Assembly (NCBI RefSeq): GCF_020860125.1
Contig: NZ_JAJBUX010000018.1
Span: 11,080 to 75,079, forward strand
Source: Cloacibacillus sp.
GTDB lineage: Bacteria > Synergistota > Synergistia > Synergistales > Synergistaceae
Length of the DNA stretch: 64,000 bases
Direction of reading: 5' to 3'
Positions 1-8,333 of this stretch are shown here, piece after piece; positions within the stretch are counted from its first letter, which is position 1, and each line of letters starts with the position of its first letter. Both the position numbers and the translations under genes were made by a program. The notes under the pieces were generated by a model. That model was not told the origin of the DNA. It saw only the letters and a list, made by a program, of their open reading frames with translations, and did no database searches.

Positions 1-2960
1 AGCTCGTGGCGCGTGATTTTGCCCGGATTAGAATCTTCCTGTAAGGATTGGAAACTCGCAAGGTATCAGCTCGTGGCGCGTGATTTTGCCCGGATTAGAA
101 TCTTCCTGTAAGGATTGGAAACAGAACAGCACTCATGTGCGTGGGATCGCCACCGATATCGATTAGAATCTTCCTGTAAGGATTGGAAACGTATCAGATG
201 GCTTGAACTTCCACTTTCCGTCAGCCTCGATTAGAATCTTCCTGTAAGGATTGGAAACTGGATTTGTGCCGTTTGCTGGTGTCGGGGTGCCTCGATTAGA
301 ATCTTCCTGTAAGGATTGGAAACACGTTCGCTGGGAATGTAGAGGCGTGGAATGTCTTACCGATTAGAATCTTCCTGTAAGGATTGGAAACCCGAATAAT
401 CGCAGTTGTTCTGGACAAGCCTGAACGATTAGAATCTTCCTGTAAGGATTGGAAACAGAGTAATTGTATAGCGAGGTTTTTCTGTTGGCATATGATTAGA
501 ATCTTCCTGTAAGGATTGGAAACTCGACCAGTCGAGCGAAACATTTACGGCGCTCGGCATGATTAGAATCTTCCTGTAAGGATTGGAAACGCGTAAAATA
601 ACCGCGGTCGTCGTCCGTATTGCCCTGATTAGAATCTTCCTGTAAGGATTGGAAACGTACCAAGGCAATCACACGTTTTCTGTTGGCGCGTAGATTAGAA
701 TCTTCCTGTAAGGATTGGAAACACTCGATATGCCGCTGGGTTGACGGCAGAAGAATTAGATTAGAATCTTCCTGTAAGGATTGGAAACACCTTATAGAGC
801 TGGGGTTTGTGGATATCGCGGCGAGATTAGAATCTTCCTGTAAGGATTGGAAACATAGAAATTAGCTGCATTTCGGAGGCGGGTGCCGCCGATTAGAATC
901 TTCCTGTAAGGATTGGAAACGTAGCGGACCCGCTAAAGGCACGTAAGATACTCCAAATTAGAATCTTCCTGTAAGGATTGGAAACACGTGCTGCTGGATG
1001 CGACGGTGCCCCACGAGATTATCGATTAGAATCTTCCTGTAAGGATTGGAAACTCAGATAGCCGGAAGTCTCCTCGATGCTGGCTTTTTGATTAGAATCT
1101 TCCTGTAAGGATTGGAAACTGATTTTGCAAGCCAACTTGTGATGCGGGGTGTTGCGATTAGAATCTTCCTGTAAGGATTGGAAACTCCGCAGCTGCATTC
1201 GCCCGTTCGCGCGCTCTATCGGGATTAGAATCTTCCTGTAAGGATTGGAAACACCCGGAGCAGGCCGCCGCGAAGCTGCTGCGTGTCCGATTAGAATCTT
1301 CCTGTAAGGATTGGAAACAACGACATCGCGTCAAACGCGCCCTCGGCAATTACAAGATTAGAATCTTCCTGTAAGGATTGGAAACAAGATGACATTGAAT
1401 GGGAATTAGCGGAGGCAAGCGGATTAGAATCTTCCTGTAAGGATTGGAAACATCTACTGGGTGACGTGACGCCGCCGCTCTTGGACGATTAGAATCTTCC
1501 TGTAAGGATTGGAAACGCGTCAAAATTGAGAGGAGAAATGCCCTCGATGCCTGATTAGAATCTTCCTGTAAGGATTGGAAACATGGTTTAATTATAGCGT
1601 ATTTACGCAAAAAGTCAGATTAGAATCTTCCTGTAAGGATTGGAAACCCATTTTTACCCCTCCGATTCGGCAGGGGAGCGGCTGATTAGAATATTCCTGT
1701 AAGTATTGTAACCGGGTTGGCGATGCGTATGCGATACATTGTAATTCAGATTAGAATCTTCCTGTAAGGATTGGAAACGCGTCGTCAATGAGAACAGATG
1801 AGGTTCGCGGTACGGATTAGAATCTTCCTGCAAGGATTGGAAACGGAATACAGCACTGGCAATTAAAAATTGTAAATCCGATTAGAATCTTCCTGTAAGG
1901 ATTGGAAACAAGTACAGCAAAAAAACAAAAACGAGATGTTCGCCGGATTAGAATCTTCCTGTAAGGATTGGAAACGTGATAGGCAAGCAACAGCGGCTTG
2001 ATACCGCCGTCGATTAGAATCTTCCTGTAAGGATTGGAAACTCGGCTCGACGCCGTGAACGCCGCGCGCCCGGTTGGATTAGAATCTTACTGTAAGGATT
2101 GGAAACAACGTTGGGCGGCACCGCTTGTTCAGGGCAATGCCGATTAGAATCTTCCTGTAAGGATTGGAAACGGTTTAAGGACGAGGTTTTGTAAAGGAGA
2201 TGGCAGAGATTAGAATCTTCCTGTAAGGATTGGAAACTAAAGTTCCACAGTCTTAGGATTTACGCTTATATTACGATTAGAATCTTCCTGTAAGGATTGG
2301 AAACATGAACCTTTGCTTTATCGCACATCCCCGGAACACGATTAGAATCTTCCTGTAAGGATTGGAAACAAGCCCTACGCCGGGGGCGAGGGTGGTCCAG
2401 GCGAGCGATTAGAATCTTCCTGTAAGGATTGGAAACATTTCCATGCACTGTAACCAGCCGCTGTTTTTGTAGATTAGAATCTTCCTGTAAGGATTGGAAA
2501 CTCTGGAGGCGAAACAAACCTCGCGACATGCAGACAGGATTAGAATCTTCCTGTAAGGATTGGAAACGCTGCTTCGACAACAGCCGATAGAGATCATGCA
2601 GACGATTAGAATCTTCCTGTAAGGATTGGAAACTCAGATACCCAACAGCTGGTGAATACATGTACACCGGATTAGAATCTTCCTGTAAGGATTGGAAACA
2701 GAATTGTCGCGTCTGTTGTCTGTTTGTTTGTCATGATTAGAATCTTCCTGTAAGGATTGGAAACAAGAGTTTCTTGAGCGGCGTCCTGACAGCTTAACTA
2801 GATTAGAATCTTCCTGTAAGGATTGGAAACGAGGATATCTTTTGGTACATACGATGATTGGCCGAGATTAGAATCTTCCTATAAGGATTGGAAATTTCCA
2901 AGTGGTAACGGATACACCGAGTTCCTGGGTGATTAGAATCTTCCTGTAAGGATTAAAATT
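1..2960 (+). CRISPR. CRISPR array 1, 45 repeats in view
   Basis: 30-bp direct repeats begin GATTAGAATC and end GGATTGGAAAC; the first full copy is at 26-55 and the last at 2931-2960. Spacers are mostly 35-38 bp. The array is cut by the left edge. Imperfect copies are at 956 (first base changed), 1684 (four changes), 1815, 2077 and 2866 (one or two changes each), and the last copy at 2931 has lost its 3' end. A decayed copy at the right end suggests the leader lies to the left, outside the window, and that transcription runs left to right. The repeat 3' end would give an 8-nt crRNA handle of the type made by Cas6 in type I-B and III systems. No other cas gene is in view, so the subtype cannot be fixed. 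Confidence 0.98.
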
Positions 2961-3079
2961 ACGATAATTATATTATGTATTTGAAAATTCATTTCGTATT
3001 TTGTTTTCAAAAATAGTCAGTCGTGGTACTCTTAAAATAGAGATAGAAATCTACAGCTACGGTAGTTGGAGGTATGGGA

Positions 3080-3835
3080 ATGCATATATCGCTGTACATT
3101 AATTCTCATGAATCGAAAATACTAAAATTACCATGCTCCAATTTACATTTTTTTCAATCGTTAGTATATAAGCTGCTTCCTCCTGGTAGAGCAGCATTTC
3201 TCCATGATCAAGGTTATGTTATTGACAACCGCCCGTTAAAATTATTTGCGATGAGTTGGCCTATATCAGAAAAAGTTCCGAAATTGGAAGATGGGCTAAT
3301 TAAATTTGACTTGCCAATTCGCATAGTGATATCTACTCCGATAACTTCAACTATGGATGGCATTGCGAGCGGTGCGTTAATGAATGAACATATGCACATC
3401 GGATCAAATGTGGTGTTCTGTGATAAAGTTGAGGTCAATTATTATAATTTCGTCTCTGATCAGATAATAATCAAAACGCTTTCTCCTATCAGTTGTTACT
3501 CACAGATGCTGCGTCCGGATGGACGTAAGTATACGGTTTACTTCTCTCCATTCGAAAAAGAGTTTTCAAATTCTATATATAACAACCTTACCAGAAAATA
3601 TAGGGCAATATATGGTACAGCTGAAATTCCGAAGGGTACTGTTGAAATATTTCCAATAGGTACACCTAAGGAACGTGTTGCCAAATTTAAAGTGAATGAT
3701 TCTTTTCCAATAAAGGGTTGGAGCGGCAGGTTTAAAATTAGTGGTCCAAAAGAGTTGCTTCAGGTAGCTTTAGACTGTGGTTTGGGAGCAAAGAATAGCT
3801 TAGGTTTCGGTTGTATTGCGCCGGATGGTAAATAG
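3080..3835 (+). CDS. cas6: CRISPR endoribonuclease Cas6
   Basis: Cas6 cuts the precursor CRISPR transcript inside each repeat to release crRNAs. The 251-aa product has the family hallmarks: a probable catalytic His at about residue 42 (in AFLHDQGY), a TLSPISCYS segment before the second ferredoxin-like fold, and a C-terminal glycine-rich loop GLGAKNSLGFG that ends the protein. GGAGG at 3068-3072 lies 7 nt before the ATG at 3080, so that start is preferred over the in-frame ATG at 3074, which is only 1 nt away. The gene sits alone between two arrays with the same repeat. Its base composition is much more AT-rich than the genes from 6 kb on, which suggests transfer with the arrays. Adaptation and interference genes are not in the window. 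Confidence 0.92.
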   Translation: MHISLYINSHESKILKLPCSNLHFFQSLVYKLLPPGRAAFLHDQGYVIDNRPLKLFAMSWPISEKVPKLEDGLIKFDLPIRIVISTPITSTMDGIASGALMNEHMHIGSNVVFCDKVEVNYYNFVSDQIIIKTLSPISCYSQMLRPDGRKYTVYFSPFEKEFSNSIYNNLTRKYRAIYGTAEIPKGTVEIFPIGTPKERVAKFKVNDSFPIKGWSGRFKISGPKELLQVALDCGLGAKNSLGFGCIAPDGK

Positions 3836-4009
3836 GGCTTCTCTGTCGATGTCCAATAGCGCAAAAAATAGCGTAGTTCGACATACATTGTGAAATGTGA
3901 GAATAATAGCAGCGGTACAAGTAAATACTAATCTTATGATTGTTTTGGCGTATGCAGTTTTTTGATTGAGACGAGTCAAGGAAATGTGTGCTGACGCGCT
4001 TTTTGGTGG
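3836..4009 (+). promoter_or_regulatory. Possible leader of CRISPR array 2
   Basis: This 174-bp non-coding AT-rich stretch lies between the cas6 stop codon and the first intact repeat of array 2. Because the decayed repeat of array 2 is at its right end, this is where a leader would be. No promoter is clear enough to name; the role rests on position only. Confidence 0.4.
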
Positions 4010-5345
4010 GATTAGAATCTTCCTGTAAGGATTGGAAACGGAGATCGATGCCGATGCCTGAATATGCTCTGTACGATTAGAATCTTCCTGTAAGGATTGG
4101 AAACAAGTTCATCCGCACACGGTTGACCTTGGCTAGCGGGGATTAGAATCTTCCTGTAAGGATTGGAAACTACAATTTTACGGTCGCAACGGGATGTTCA
4201 AGACAGATTAGAATCTTCCTGTAAGGATTGGAAACCAGTCTTGCCCAAACCCGTCGCCATCTGTATTAGAAGATTAGAATCTTCCTGTAAGGATTGGAAA
4301 CAAATTCGCGATACTTCGCTTCTCGAAGCTGACTAGGATTAGAATCTTCCTGTAAGGATTGGAAACCTGCGAAATGTCCGGCTGTTTCCTGTGCGTGTCA
4401 TGATTAGAATCTTCCTGTAAGGATTGGAAACGGCTCATTTTTTCGCGCCCTTTGCGGTTCTTCCTGGATTAGAATCTTCCTGTAAGGATTGGAAACAATT
4501 TAGTTCCAGTCGCTTCGCCTTCTGCCTCTTCTTGATTAGAATCTTCCTGTAAGGATTGGAAACTAAAAAGGCGACATACAAAAAAACCTTGAAGCGGCCG
4601 ATTAGAATCTTCCTGTAAGGATTGGAAACAAGACTCTCTAGGCCTCGGAGGTAAAAAGTGATGGCGGATTAGAATCTTCCTGTAAGGATTGGAAACTATA
4701 CCAGTTGACCGGCAATCGCTACGAGCTTTTGTTGATTAGAATCTTCCTGTAAGGATTGGAAACATATAAAAATAGTCGTAAACCGTTGGTAACACTGGAT
4801 GATTAGAATCTTCCTGTAAGGATTGGAAACCGAGAAGAAACACATTTTTGAGGAACGCTATAATTGATTAGAATCTTCCTGTAAGGATTGGAAACGCAGT
4901 GTCCCAGCTGCTCGGCGATACCATACGAGCGATTAGAATCTTCCTGTAAGGATTGGAAACGGAAGATCCAGCCTAAACCACGGCCTTGACGGAGAGGATT
5001 AGAATCTTCCTGTAAGGATTGGAAACGGCAATTTCTACGTAGGTGACTTCGGCAAAGGAATGATTAGAATCTTCCTGTAAGGATTGGAAACGCGTGGATT
5101 TTACGGCGGGGTGTCGGCAAGAGGGAGGATTAGAATCTTCCTGTAAGGATTGGAAACAGACGTCCGCAGACATCCGTGTGCTTCACCGTCTTAGATTAGA
5201 ATCTTCCTGTAAGGATTGGAAACCGGACAGGGACTTGCGAAGGATTCCGCGCTCTGCAAGATTAGAATCTTCCTGTAAGGATTGGAAACTGGGACACAGC
5301 GCTTCACCCTCGGATGTACTGTAGAGATAGAATCTTCCTGTAATG
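4010..5345 (+). CRISPR. CRISPR array 2, 20 intact repeats plus a decayed one
   Basis: The repeat is identical to that of array 1. Intact copies run from 4010-4039 to 5260-5289, and a truncated copy sits at about 5325-5345. Spacers are 35-37 bp. The decayed copy is again at the right end, as in array 1, so both arrays point the same way and each probably has its own leader. Short reading frames in both arrays come from translating the repeat and are not genes. Confidence 0.97.
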
Positions 5346-5629
5346 AAAGAACATCGGTGTAGTGGGAGATAATGAAGAGATAAAAAATGCTGCCAATATC
5401 TGCCAAGTATGACGCTATGTACCGGGAAGGGCTATATAATAGAAATCGCGGTGTGCGCTCCATTATTGGCATTCAAGCAAGAATCAGGGAATTTATAGGG
5501 TAGGGCTACCTATGTATTAATGATACGGACAAGAGAGTAACCAATTGGCCTGTTTACCCACTGACGTTCTCACTGAAAGAACTTATAGACTAAGACACAA
5601 TGTCTATACCCTAGAATGAATGCAGCCCA
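5346..5629. other. Gene-free stretch after array 2
   Basis: No convincing coding region was found. A 7-bp inverted repeat (TATAGAC at 5584-5590, GTCTATA at 5602-5608) is present but has no T-tract. The stretch looks like decayed array flank followed by the upstream region of the antitoxin promoter. Confidence 0.5.
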
Positions 5630-5670
5630 ATGACAAAACCTCGTATGTACGTTATAACGTACATACGAGG
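5630..5670 (+). promoter_or_regulatory. Autoregulated toxin-antitoxin promoter and operator
   Basis: A sigma-70-like promoter reads ATGACA (5630-5635), 17 bp, TATAAC (5653-5658). A perfect 32-bp palindrome at 5639-5670, each arm CCTCGTATGTACGTTA, covers the spacer and the -10 box. Its TGTACG/CGTACA cores resemble the TGTACA cores reported for YefM operators. The right end of the palindrome also supplies the GAGG that serves the antitoxin start at 5679. This is the usual arrangement for repression by an antitoxin. Confidence 0.75.
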
Positions 5671-5678
5671 CGATCGAA

Positions 5679-5927
5679 ATGTTAAATACTAATGCAACTA
5701 CATTGCGTAAAAACCTTTTTGGTATATTGGAACAGACAATCAAGTATAACGAACCCGTGAACGTCAGCACCAAGGACGGCAATGCGGTTATTCTGAGCGA
5801 AGATGATTATAATAGTATGATGGAAATGTTGTACTTGGCTTCTATCCCAGGAATGCATGAAAAAATAATAGACGGCCTAAATACGCCGATCGGGGAATGC
5901 GTTCCGGAGGATAAGGTTGTCTGGTGA
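5679..5927 (+). CDS. Phd/YefM-family antitoxin
   Basis: The 82-aa protein has the Phd/YefM layout: an N-terminal DNA-binding half (MLNTNATTLRKNLFGILEQT, then VNVSTKDGNAVILSEDDYNSM) and an acidic C-terminal tail that would wrap the toxin. It should repress its own promoter through the palindrome at 5639-5670 and neutralise a RelE/YoeB-type RNase. GAGG lies 8 nt before the ATG. The stop overlaps the start of the next frame (TGATG at 5925-5929), the normal coupling in such modules. Its partner is truncated, so this is probably an orphan antitoxin that still acts as a repressor. Confidence 0.85.
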   Translation: MLNTNATTLRKNLFGILEQTIKYNEPVNVSTKDGNAVILSEDDYNSMMEMLYLASIPGMHEKIIDGLNTPIGECVPEDKVVW

Positions 5928-6025
5928 TGTACGAAATTGTGTATACCAAAAAGGCGATTAAAGATATCCCCCTCTTGAAAGCTGCGAAGCTCGATGAAAA
6001 AGCCAAGGCTTTAATAAGGAGGTAA
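5927..6025 (+). pseudogene. Truncated RelE/YoeB-type toxin remnant
   Basis: The 32-codon frame starts MYEIVYTKKAIKDIP and matches the beginning of Txe/YoeB/RelE-type mRNA interferases, which are normally about 85-90 aa. It stops after ALIRR, before the catalytic core, so it should be inactive. Its last two sense codons (AGG AGG, 6017-6022) are the Shine-Dalgarno sequence of the eutG-like gene 7 nt further on. The breakpoint therefore joins the toxin remnant to the ethanolamine operon, either by deletion or by insertion of the operon. Confidence 0.8.
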
Positions 6026-6028
6026 GTT

Positions 6029-7165
6029 ATGGAAAAGTTTTCTTCGATTACGACTATATATATGGGAAAAGATGCGTTGGCGGACGCGGTGGGTGGTGCG
6101 CGGCGGGTCTTTATCGTCTCCGACCCGTTTATGGTTTCGAGCGGCAAGATATCTTACGTCACCGATTATCTGGAGGGGACGGGCGCGGAGTATGAGATAT
6201 TCTCCGATGTGCAGGCGGACCCAGATATCGAGACCGTCGCCGCGGGTACGGCGCGCATCGTTGAGTTCAAGCCGGACCATGTGGTCGTGCTTGGCGGCGG
6301 CTCGCCGATCGACGCGGCGAAGGCGATAGTCTTTTTCGCGCATCAGCAGGGGGCTGTCCCGCCCTGTCCCTTCACGGCGATCCCGACGACGAGCGGCACC
6401 GGGTCGGAGGTGAGCAGCTTCGCCGTCATCACGGACCATAAGAAGAATGTCAAATACCCGATGGTCGACGACAGCCTGCTGCCGACCTCGGCGGTGCTTA
6501 ACGCGGAGCTGGTGATGAGCGTGCCGCCGAAGGTGACGGCCGACGCGGGGTTCGACGTGCTGACGCACGCGATAGAGGCCTTTGTCTCGACGGACCGCAC
6601 GGATTTTACGGACGCGATGGCGGAGAAGGCGATCAAACTCATATATCGTTATCTGCTCACCGTCTATCAGGAGCCGGATAATTACGAAGCGCGTCAGCGC
6701 GTTCACAACGCCTCCTGTATGGCGGGCATCGCCTTTTCCAACGCGGGGCTGGGGCTCAACCACGCGATGGCGCATACGCTCGGCGCGAAGTTCCATATCG
6801 CCCACGGTCGCGCAAACGCGATCCTGCTGCCCTATGTGATGAGTTTCAACGCCGGCTGCGCGACGCAGCTGACGGAGACGGCCAAGCGTTACGCGAAGAT
6901 TGCCTATCTCTGTGATATTTCGACGGCAAGCGTCAGGCAGAGCGCGCTGAACGTGATCCGCACGATACGCTCCTGGACCAAAAAGATGGATATTCCGCCG
7001 ACGATCAAGGCGGCCGGCGTCAGCGCGGAGGATTTTCGGGCGGAACTGCCGGAGATGGTGGAGGACGCCCTCGCGGACGCCTGCCTCACGTCCGCGCCGC
7101 GCCGCTGTACGAAAGAGGATATTCGCCAGGTCTTTGAAAACGCCTATATCGGCAAGCTGCCATAA
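6029..7165 (+). CDS. eutG: Iron-containing alcohol dehydrogenase of the ethanolamine microcompartment
   Basis: Reduces acetaldehyde to ethanol with NADH, recycling NAD+ inside the microcompartment. The 378-aa protein is a type III (Fe2+) alcohol dehydrogenase: GGGSPIDAAK at about 89-98 binds the nucleotide, and the metal set D176, H180, H245 and H259 has the spacing seen in FucO. First gene of a long same-strand run of eut/pdu-type genes. AGGAGG at 6017-6022 is its ribosome-binding site and lies within the toxin remnant. No separate promoter is visible between the toxin-antitoxin promoter and this start. PduQ is the close alternative name; the surrounding genes favour EutG. Confidence 0.9.
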   Translation: MEKFSSITTIYMGKDALADAVGGARRVFIVSDPFMVSSGKISYVTDYLEGTGAEYEIFSDVQADPDIETVAAGTARIVEFKPDHVVVLGGGSPIDAAKAIVFFAHQQGAVPPCPFTAIPTTSGTGSEVSSFAVITDHKKNVKYPMVDDSLLPTSAVLNAELVMSVPPKVTADAGFDVLTHAIEAFVSTDRTDFTDAMAEKAIKLIYRYLLTVYQEPDNYEARQRVHNASCMAGIAFSNAGLGLNHAMAHTLGAKFHIAHGRANAILLPYVMSFNAGCATQLTETAKRYAKIAYLCDISTASVRQSALNVIRTIRSWTKKMDIPPTIKAAGVSAEDFRAELPEMVEDALADACLTSAPRRCTKEDIRQVFENAYIGKLP

Positions 7166-7227
7166 TGTCTGAATTTGAGAATAAACAGCGAATAATACAG
7201 GAATTTGTGCCGGGTAAGCATAAGTGA
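7165..7227 (+). pseudogene. Duplicated, truncated 5' end of eutS
   Basis: Twenty codons starting at the ATG that overlaps the eutG stop repeat the start of eutS almost exactly: 7165-7220 matches 7284-7339 apart from three bases. After that point the sequence turns into a repeat element and meets TGA. It may still be translated by coupling with eutG, but it cannot make a shell protein. Confidence 0.9.
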
Positions 7228-7283
7228 GATCGGAAATCTTTGATTTCCGTAATCGAACTTAGTATCCCCGCCGGAGGCAGCCG
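7218..7283. repeat. Short repeat element between the eutS fragment and eutS
   Basis: Shares GCATAAGT..AGAT, the hairpin GGAAATC-ttt-GATTTCC, TCGAACTTAGT and a second CC/GG hairpin with 8231-8307, and its right part with the reversed copy at 17872-17954. Its GGAGG at 7273-7277 is the ribosome-binding site used by eutS at 7284. It lies between two direct copies of the eutS 5' end. Confidence 0.8.
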
Positions 7284-7634
7284 ATGAGCGAATTTGAGAA
7301 TAAACAGCGAATAATACAAGAATTTGTGCCGGGTAAGCAGGTCACTCTCGCGCATGTGATCGCCCACCCGGTGGAGGAGCTTTACGGCAAGCTTGGGCTC
7401 TTTGAGACGGGAGGGGCGATCGGCATCTTTACGATCATGCCGAGCGAGGGCGCGATGATCGCCGCGGACGTCGCTTCGAAGGCGGCCAATGTCACGATCG
7501 GTTATGTGGACCGCTTCAACGGTTCTCTGCTTATCACGGGGGATGTGTCGGCGGTGGAGGCGGCGATGCGCGACGTCATGTCGGTGCTCTGCGACTTGAT
7601 GAACTTTACCCCCGCGCGCATCACGCGCACCTGA
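7284..7634 (+). CDS. eutS: Microcompartment shell protein EutS
   Basis: A 116-aa single BMC-domain hexamer protein of the circularly permuted EutS/PduU type (starts [29 protein letters not shown]; core [22 protein letters not shown]). EutS hexamers are bent and are thought to form edges of the shell. The start is fixed by GGAGG at 7273-7277, which comes from the adjacent repeat element. A second copy of the first 19 codons lies just upstream. The stop overlaps the eutP start (TGATG). Confidence 0.95.
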   Translation: MSEFENKQRIIQEFVPGKQVTLAHVIAHPVEELYGKLGLFETGGAIGIFTIMPSEGAMIAADVASKAANVTIGYVDRFNGSLLITGDVSAVEAAMRDVMSVLCDLMNFTPARITRT

Positions 7635-8092
7635 TGGCAGCCGCGGACAAGAGGCGGCGCGTCATCTTCATCGGGGCCTCGATGGCGGGTAAGACGACGC
7701 TGACGCAGGCGATGATGCGCGAAGAGCTGCGCTACCGCAAGACGCAGACTCTGGATATTGTCGGTGGCTTCATCATCGACACGCCGGGGGAGTATCTTGA
7801 GCGGGGCGGGATGCGCGGGGCGCTTTCAGTGGCGGCCGCGGAGGCGCGGCTCATCGTCTTTCTTCAGAGCGCCTCCGCCGCGCAGAGTTTTTTTCCGCCT
7901 TCCTTCGCCTCGATGTTCGGCAAGCCGGTCGCCGGGGTGGTGACGAAGGCGGACATCGCCTCGCCGGAGGAGATCGCGGAGGCAAAGAGACGGCTTACAC
8001 GCGCGGGGGTGGGGCGGATATTTGTTACCAGCGCCTACACGGGCGAGGGGATTCAGGAGTTTGTGGATTTTATTGATTCGTTAGAGAAATGA
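7634..8092 (+). CDS. eutP: EutP, small P-loop NTPase/acetate kinase-like protein
   Basis: The 152-aa product has a Walker A segment GASMAGKTT at about 14-22, a DTPGE G3-like motif near residue 50 and TKAD as G4. EutP of Salmonella has been described as an acetate kinase; in other species only GTPase-like features are known. Coupled to eutS by overlapping stop and start codons. With PduL further on, an acetate kinase role would complete the acetyl-phosphate branch, but that is inference. Confidence 0.9.
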   Translation: MAAADKRRRVIFIGASMAGKTTLTQAMMREELRYRKTQTLDIVGGFIIDTPGEYLERGGMRGALSVAAAEARLIVFLQSASAAQSFFPPSFASMFGKPVAGVVTKADIASPEEIAEAKRRLTRAGVGRIFVTSAYTGEGIQEFVDFIDSLEK

Positions 8093-8131
8093 TGATAGAT
8101 GGTAATTGCTTGGTAAAACAAATATGTATGT

Positions 8132-8307
8132 CCGCTGATTAGATGTGCCAGCTGCTAAACGCACGGTCCCTGGCTGGGGCGGAGGCGTATTAGATATACG
8201 GCGGAGCCACAGGCGGAGACCGCGCGTAACGCATAAGTAAGATAGCAAATCTTTGATTTGCGTAATCGAACTTAGTTTGTCCACCAGATGGTGCATATAA
8301 TCAGCGG
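8132..8307. repeat. MITE-like element with imperfect terminal inverted repeats
   Basis: The ends are CCGCTGATTAGATGTGCCA (8132-8150) and, inverted, CCGCTGATTATATGCACCA (8289-8307). The right half contains the hairpin GCAAATC-ttt-GATTTGC and TCGAACTTAGTTTG, homologous to 7218-7283 and to the reversed copy at 17872-17954. No coding sequence is inside. It fills most of the eutP-eutA gap. Confidence 0.8.
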
Positions 8308-8333
8308 TTTCTTAGAGAGGAGATGAGCTGAGG

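Noticed and set aside
296..5324. Many reading frames of 60-130 codons on both strands in the first 5 kb
   Set aside because: They translate the CRISPR repeat over and over and have no independent coding signal.
5584..5608. Terminator before the antitoxin promoter
   Set aside because: Only a 7-bp inverted repeat with an 11-nt loop and no T-tract.
6011..6805. Long opposite-strand frames inside the eut genes (for example 264 codons over eutG and 292 over eutB)
   Set aside because: They are shadows of GC-rich coding sequence; composition is Arg/His-rich and no family matches.
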